From CAZZIZ01 sp964654535 (GTDB taxonomy: Bacteria > Bacteroidota > Bacteroidia > Chitinophagales > UBA2359): a stretch of 17,190 nucleotides of DNA. Shown piece by piece: positions 13,698 through 17,190 of the stretch (its first letter is position 1; every line of letters starts with the position of its first letter). Where the stretch lies: the NCBI GenBank assembly GCA_964654535.1, contig CAZZIZ010000058.1, forward strand, positions 1-17,190, written 5' to 3'. Made by a program: the position numbers and the translations under genes. The notes below the pieces were generated by a model. The model made no database searches. It saw only the letters and a list, made by a program, of their open reading frames with translations, and was not told the origin of the DNA.

Positions 13698-14297
13698 ATG
13701 AGTTATGATACAATAAAGGACAAAGCGAGCTATGGCTTGGGTATGTCTATCGGAGAGAGCCTTTTAAAGGATGGACTGAGCAGTCTTGATATGGATATTT
13801 TCATCCAAGGCGTAAAAGATAGAATTGCAGGTACGAGTACTATGCCTGTTGAAGAAAGTCAAAAAGCATTACAACAATACTATACTGAGATGCAAAATGC
13901 TAAGAGCAGTAAAAATGTTGAGGCTGGTCTTCAGTTTATGGAAGCTAATGGCAAGAAGGACGGCATTACTACCCTACCGAGCGGCATGCAATATGAAGTA
14001 ATGAAAGCAGGAAGCGGTGCAAAACCAAAAGCAACAGACAAAGTTACTACGCACTATCACGGCACCTTAGTAGATGGAACCGTCTTCGATAGTTCGGTAG
14101 AACGCGGACAGCCAGCGAGCTTTCCCGTGAACGGTGTTATTCAAGGTTGGGTAGAAGCTTTGCAGCTTATGGAAACAGGTAGTAAATGGCGCTTGTTCAT
14201 TCCGCCAAACCTAGCTTACGGTGAGCAAGGCTCTCCTCCAGTTATCGGACCTAATGCTACTTTAATCTTTGAGGTAGAATTGATCTCGATAGACTAA
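13698..14297 (+). CDS. FKBP-type peptidyl-prolyl isomerase, FklB/Mip-like
   Basis: 199 residues. An N-terminal helical dimerisation domain (about 1-90: SYGLGMSIGESLL, then a charged, glutamine-rich helix) is followed by the isomerase domain (about 92-199): LPSGMQYEVMKAGSG, VTTHYHGTLVDGTVFDSS, VNGVIQGWVEALQLM, FIPPNLAYGEQG, LIFEVELISI. All usual FKBP landmarks are kept. There is no signal peptide, so it is probably cytoplasmic, unlike its neighbour. ATG 13698 is chosen; a TTG at 13683 would add five residues and cover the -7 box. The two FKBP genes are separated by a terminator, so each is transcribed alone. It converges on the lipoprotein gene that ends at 14320. Confidence 0.92.
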   Translation: MSYDTIKDKASYGLGMSIGESLLKDGLSSLDMDIFIQGVKDRIAGTSTMPVEESQKALQQYYTEMQNAKSSKNVEAGLQFMEANGKKDGITTLPSGMQYEVMKAGSGAKPKATDKVTTHYHGTLVDGTVFDSSVERGQPASFPVNGVIQGWVEALQLMETGSKWRLFIPPNLAYGEQGSPPVIGPNATLIFEVELISID

Positions 14298-14319
14298 ACA
14301 AAATATTTTTCTCCTCGGA

Positions 14320-14778
14320 TTAGAACTGCAGCGCGCTAACCGAGCAAACATCGGTAAAGCCGTTGAACGTATAGTCGTATTGTATGCTTAGGTCTCGGCC
14401 ATTAAGGCTACCCAATCCATTGCGTATTTCTAATAAGTTTGGACCGCTCACTATTTGATCTGGTATCAAGAGAATATCGCCGTTTACTTCTGCAATAACA
14501 TCTACGCCAAAGTCGCCGAAGTTGGAAATTCGTACAGTGTTAAAATTGACTGGATCAGCATTGATCCACATAGTGAAGCCATAGTCTCCTTCGCCGCATA
14601 TTTCAAGTACGTCATAAGAACCAAGAAAAAGATCACGCGGATAGAAACAGGAACCGTCTGAAATTTCAGCGTCGGGGTTATAATTAACTGCAAATGGATC
14701 GGTGCATCCATCTTCTCGTCTACAAGCAGAAACGAAAATAATGAGCGCAAGGAATAAAAACTTCTTGAATAAATTCAT
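14320..14778 (-). CDS. Small lipoprotein with GCTDPxAxNYNP motif
   Basis: 152 residues. The signal MNLFKKFLFLALIIFVSAC places the lipid cysteine at C19. The segment GCTDPFAVNYNPDAEISDG (from about residue 24) is a short motif seen in many secreted Bacteroidota proteins. The remainder (about 50-152) is beta-strand rich with two cysteines (EICGEG, TDVCSV) that may form a disulfide. The function is unknown. A start at 14805 would add nine hydrophilic residues before the signal; ATG 14778 gives a normal lipoprotein signal. It is downstream of the NlpC/P60 gene on the same strand, separated by two hairpins. Confidence 0.8.
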   Translation of the reverse strand: MNLFKKFLFLALIIFVSACRREDGCTDPFAVNYNPDAEISDGSCFYPRDLFLGSYDVLEICGEGDYGFTMWINADPVNFNTVRISNFGDFGVDVIAEVNGDILLIPDQIVSGPNLLEIRNGLGSLNGRDLSIQYDYTFNGFTDVCSVSALQF

Positions 14779-14780
14779 AG

Positions 14781-14843
14781 CTAGGTTTTTATTAGGTCGC
14801 GTCAAGGTTTGACGCTACAAGGCAGGAAAGGATTAAAACCTAG
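14781..14843. repeat. Stem-in-stem element between two minus-strand genes
   Basis: A 9-bp outer stem CTAGGTTTT (14781-14789) with AAAACCTAG (14835-14843) encloses a 7-bp hairpin GCGTCAA-GGT-TTGACGC (14799-14815). It ends two bases before the lipoprotein ATG when read on the minus strand, so as RNA it would form the 5' leader of that gene. It may be a small dispersed element or a regulatory leader. Confidence 0.5.
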
Positions 14844-14849
14844 CCCGAA

Positions 14850-14876
14850 ATATCAACTGTCAAACTCAGTTGATAT
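14850..14876 (-). terminator. Hairpin at the end of the NlpC/P60 gene
   Basis: A perfect 10-bp stem ATATCAACTG (14850-14859) and CAGTTGATAT (14867-14876) with a 7-base loop. On the minus strand it overlaps the last codons and the stop of the peptidase gene. Only a short TTT follows, so it may be a weak terminator or a 3' end stabiliser. Confidence 0.45.
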
Positions 14877-15512
14877 AAGTTCCTCCGCTTTTCAGTCGCT
14901 TTTTCCAATAAGACGAATCCAGCACATCAGTAATGGCTACACCATTACTGCTACTGGCGTGAACGATGACCAGCTCATCAGCATTAGATAAAAGCACGAT
15001 CCCTACGTGCTTAACCTTCATCTTGCCGAAAAAGACCAAATCACCTGGCTTCAATCTGGACCAGCGTTTTTTCTTTGCTCCTTTCAATTGGGCTTTACAG
15101 ACCCTCGGGACTTCTATGTTGTTTCTTGAGTAAACGAATTCTACAAAGCCTGAGCNNNNNNNNNNNNNNNNNNNNNNNNNNNNNNNNNNNNNNNNNNNNN
15201 NNNNNNNNNNNNNNNNNNNNNNNNNNNNNNNNNNNNNNNNNNNNNNNNNNNNNNNACCCTCGGGACTTCTATGTTGTTTCTTGAGTAAACGAATTCTACA
15301 AAGCCTGAGCAATCGAAGCCACTAGGCTTGTTGCCGCCATAGGCGTACGACGTACCGATAAAACGAGTAGCCGTGGCCACGATGTTTTCTCGCTGCCTCA
15401 ACTCAACCGCTTTCTTAGCTTTGCGGCTCTTTTTCTGGGACTGACTTTGAAGGTTTAGGCTGCTCAAGGTGATACACAAGAGCAGAAAGATTGTTTTAGT
15501 TATTGGGGGCAT
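14866..15512 (-). CDS. NlpC/P60 cell-wall peptidase, split only by an assembly gap
   Basis: A secreted cysteine peptidase that cleaves peptide stems of peptidoglycan. The given sequence breaks the frame with 100 Ns and a 55-bp duplication. Dropping one copy and the Ns leaves 492 bases, exactly 163 codons plus stop, as one clean frame. In that protein: a signal peptide (about 1-24), a basic linker, and an NlpC/P60 domain (about 42-160). The catalytic residues are C68 (FDCSGFV), H117 (VKHVGIVL) and H133 (IVHASSSNG). RLKPGDLVFF is a family hallmark. The start is ATG 15512; a GTG at 15518 would add two residues. A -7 box TAATTTTG lies at 15535-15542. Confidence 0.88.
15101..15310. other. Assembly gap with duplicated 55-bp flanks
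   Basis: Bases 15101-15155 and 15256-15310 are identical, and exactly 100 Ns (15156-15255) lie between them. A 55-base identical overlap on both sides of a fixed-length gap is what a scaffolder leaves when two contigs that overlap by one k-mer are not merged. The true sequence very probably has a single copy and no gap. Confidence 0.93.
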
Positions 15513-15525
15513 AAACACTTAACGC

Positions 15526-15542
15526 TTGAGCGCTCAAAATTA
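15526..15542 (-). promoter_or_regulatory. -7 box and palindrome before the NlpC/P60 gene
   Basis: On the minus strand TAATTTTG (15535-15542) fits TAnnTTTG. A perfect 12-bp palindrome TTGAGCGCTCAA (15526-15537) overlaps the box and the expected start of transcription, where a repressor could block it. The remaining gap up to 15700 shows no gene. Confidence 0.45.
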
Positions 15543-15700
15543 AGCTGTCTTTGATTCACAATGTGAGCGAGTTGTCCCCAGAAGACAAGCTTTGAGAGCA
15601 GCAGACCATTCTTCATTGAGTCGAGGTTTCAGAGCGAGGCAATTTTAACATTTAGCACCGCCCATTAGCTTTGAGCAATCGATTTTCACTATACTTGAAT

Positions 15701-17190
15701 ATGAAAAGATTTTCGCTACTCTCTGTGCTTGGCCTGTTCATTCTAACGGGCTGCGGGAAAAAGCTACCGCAGGTAATCGTTCCGGTTAAATCAATTGAAG
15801 TCGATAAGGTCGCGGTGGTAAGTGCCCATCCCGAAGCAAGTAAAATCGGGCTACAAATCTTACGCGATGGCGGAAACGCAGCTGACGCAGCTATCGCCGT
15901 TCAGTTTGCCCTGGCGGTTTGCTATCCTGTTGCTGGAAACATTGGCGGCGGTGGATTTATGGTCTACAGATCTGGCGATGGTAAAGACATCAGTACATTA
16001 GATTTCAGGGAGATGGCGCCTGGAAAAGCTCACGCCGATATGTACTTAGTAGACGGCAAGGCCGATCCCAACCTAAGTCGAAATGGTCAATTGGCCGCAG
16101 GAGTTCCCGGATCAGTTGACGGAATGGTGGAGCTTTTTAAAAAGCACAGCAAGCTCAATGACTGGAAAGCGCTGGTTCAGCCTTCGGTTGATCTTGCCCG
16201 CAAAGGATTTAGAATAACCGCGATGCAAGCTGATCGTTTCAACAAGTACCAACAGCGATTTATTGACAACAATACTAAAGCCAATGTCTTTTCCATCACC
16301 GAAAACTGGAAAGCGGGCGACATCTTAAAGCAAGAGGATTTGGCACATACCTTCGAGTACATCGCCAACAATGGTCGCGATGGCTTTTACAAGGGCCCTG
16401 TAGCTAAAAAAATTGTCGAGGAAATGAATCGGGGCAACGGTATTATGACTTTGAAAGATTTAGCCAACTACAAAAGCGTTTGGCGCGAACCAATAACGAC
16501 CTCTTACCGTGGACACAAGGTTATCTCGATGCCTCCACCAAGTAGCGGCGGAATACTTTTAGCGCAATTACTTAAAATGTCCGAGACCTTAGACATTCAC
16601 GATATGGATTTCCATTCAGTAGAAGCTGTTCACGCTATGGTCGAGGCCGAGCGCCGTGCCTTTGCTGATCGCGCGGAGCATTTGGGCGATAGCGATTTTT
16701 ATCCCGTTCCCTTTGACGAATTACTGAATGCGGAATACCTGAAAAATCGAATTGCAGACTTCAATCCAAAACAGGCCAGCGACAGCGAAGAAATTGCAGC
16801 TGGAGCTTTCGCAGAAAGCGAGGAGACGACTCACTTTTGTATCGTAGATGCCGATCGCAATGCGGTTTCAATAACCACAACCATTAACACTGGCTTCGGA
16901 TCAAAAACCGTAGTTGGCGGTGCGGGCTTCTTCCTCAACAATGAAATGGACGATTTCAGTGCTCAGCCAGGTGTGCCAAACGCATACGGTTTACTAGGAG
17001 CAGAAGCCAACAAAATAGAACCTGGCAAACGAATGCTTTCTTCAATGACTCCCACAATTGTAGAAAAGAAAGGTCAATTAGAATTAGTGGTCGGTACGCC
17101 TGGAGGCTCTACCATCATTACTTCGGTTTATCAGACGGTCATGAACATTCTGGCCTTCGAGATGAACTGCACTGATGCCGTTCACTCTCC
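15701..17190 (+). CDS. ggt: Gamma-glutamyltransferase lipoprotein, 3' end cut by window
   Basis: Cleaves gamma-glutamyl bonds, as in glutathione, or transfers the glutamyl group. The open frame runs from ATG 15701 to the window edge, 496 codons so far of an expected 550-580. It starts with a lipoprotein signal, MKRFSLLSVLGLFILTGC, so the enzyme should sit in the periplasm or outer envelope. Landmarks: GGNAADAAIAVQFAL, GNIGGGGFMVY, the substrate-binding arginine in DFREMAP, PGSVDGM, PPPSSGG, and the self-cleavage site TTHFCIVD, where T376 becomes the N-terminal nucleophile of the small subunit. GTPGGST near the end matches the conserved glycine loop. TATACTTG (15690-15697) may be the -7 box, 3 bases before the ATG. 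Confidence 0.95.
   Translation, partial: MKRFSLLSVLGLFILTGCGKKLPQVIVPVKSIEVDKVAVVSAHPEASKIGLQILRDGGNAADAAIAVQFALAVCYPVAGNIGGGGFMVYRSGDGKDISTLDFREMAPGKAHADMYLVDGKADPNLSRNGQLAAGVPGSVDGMVELFKKHSKLNDWKALVQPSVDLARKGFRITAMQADRFNKYQQRFIDNNTKANVFSITENWKAGDILKQEDLAHTFEYIANNGRDGFYKGPVAKKIVEEMNRGNGIMTLKDLANYKSVWREPITTSYRGHKVISMPPPSSGGILLAQLLKMSETLDIHDMDFHSVEAVHAMVEAERRAFADRAEHLGDSDFYPVPFDELLNAEYLKNRIADFNPKQASDSEEIAAGAFAESEETTHFCIVDADRNAVSITTTINTGFGSKTVVGGAGFFLNNEMDDFSAQPGVPNAYGLLGAEANKIEPGKRMLSSMTPTIVEKKGQLELVVGTPGGSTIITSVYQTVMNILAFEMNCTDAVHS

Noticed and set aside
14866..15518. Reading the NlpC/P60 gene as two genes or a frameshifted pseudogene
   Set aside because: The break is made by 100 Ns plus a duplicated 55-bp flank; merging restores a complete frame.

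Overview
This window looks like a piece of a Bacteroidota genome, probably a Flavobacteriia-like marine or aquatic member. The main signs are -7 promoter boxes of the form TAnnTTTG (upstream of the tRNA, rnpB, argS and cca), almost no purine-rich Shine-Dalgarno sites, a DUF4920-type lipoprotein, and a lipoprotein carrying the GCTDPxAxNYNP motif common in this phylum. It is mostly housekeeping chromosome. I see no phage, CRISPR, plasmid or defence genes. The sequence comes from a draft assembly: a 100-N gap at 15156-15255 is flanked by an exact 55-bp duplication.

Left part (1-4200), mostly minus strand: a peroxide-response pair (perR-like regulator, then katG 1 bp downstream, then a strong terminator). 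A 16-bp inverted repeat sits over the perR start region. Next come a broken secreted BNR-type gene, the remains of another gene on the plus strand, one copy of a structured intergenic repeat, and the RNase P RNA gene (rnpB).

Middle (4200-9570), plus strand: a DUF4920 lipoprotein and tRNA-Lys(UUU) with its own full promoter and terminator. A tight cluster follows: cca (CCA-adding enzyme), a GNAT acetyltransferase, miaA, an MFS transporter and a YfcE-type phosphodiesterase. The last four genes overlap by 4, 4 and 8 bp and are likely one transcription unit. The tRNA lacks an encoded CCA and lies next to the gene whose enzyme adds it; miaA also acts on tRNA.

Right part (9490-17190): an unknown minus-strand gene that overlaps the yfcE end by 74 bp, hsp20 with a double palindrome upstream, a second copy of the structured repeat containing a perfect 23-bp hairpin, and argS. 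Then two FKBP-type prolyl isomerases, one a lipoprotein with four 12-residue repeats and one apparently cytoplasmic. After these come a small lipoprotein, an NlpC/P60 peptidase split only by the assembly gap, and a lipoprotein gamma-glutamyltransferase that runs off the right edge.

The most interesting points are the shared structured repeat family (3511-3726 and 10772-10979), the apparent leaderless layout of several genes, the stem-in-stem sequences near 10145-10175 and 14781-14843, and the assembly artefact that falsely breaks the NlpC/P60 gene. I did not find convincing evidence of an entirely new biological system.
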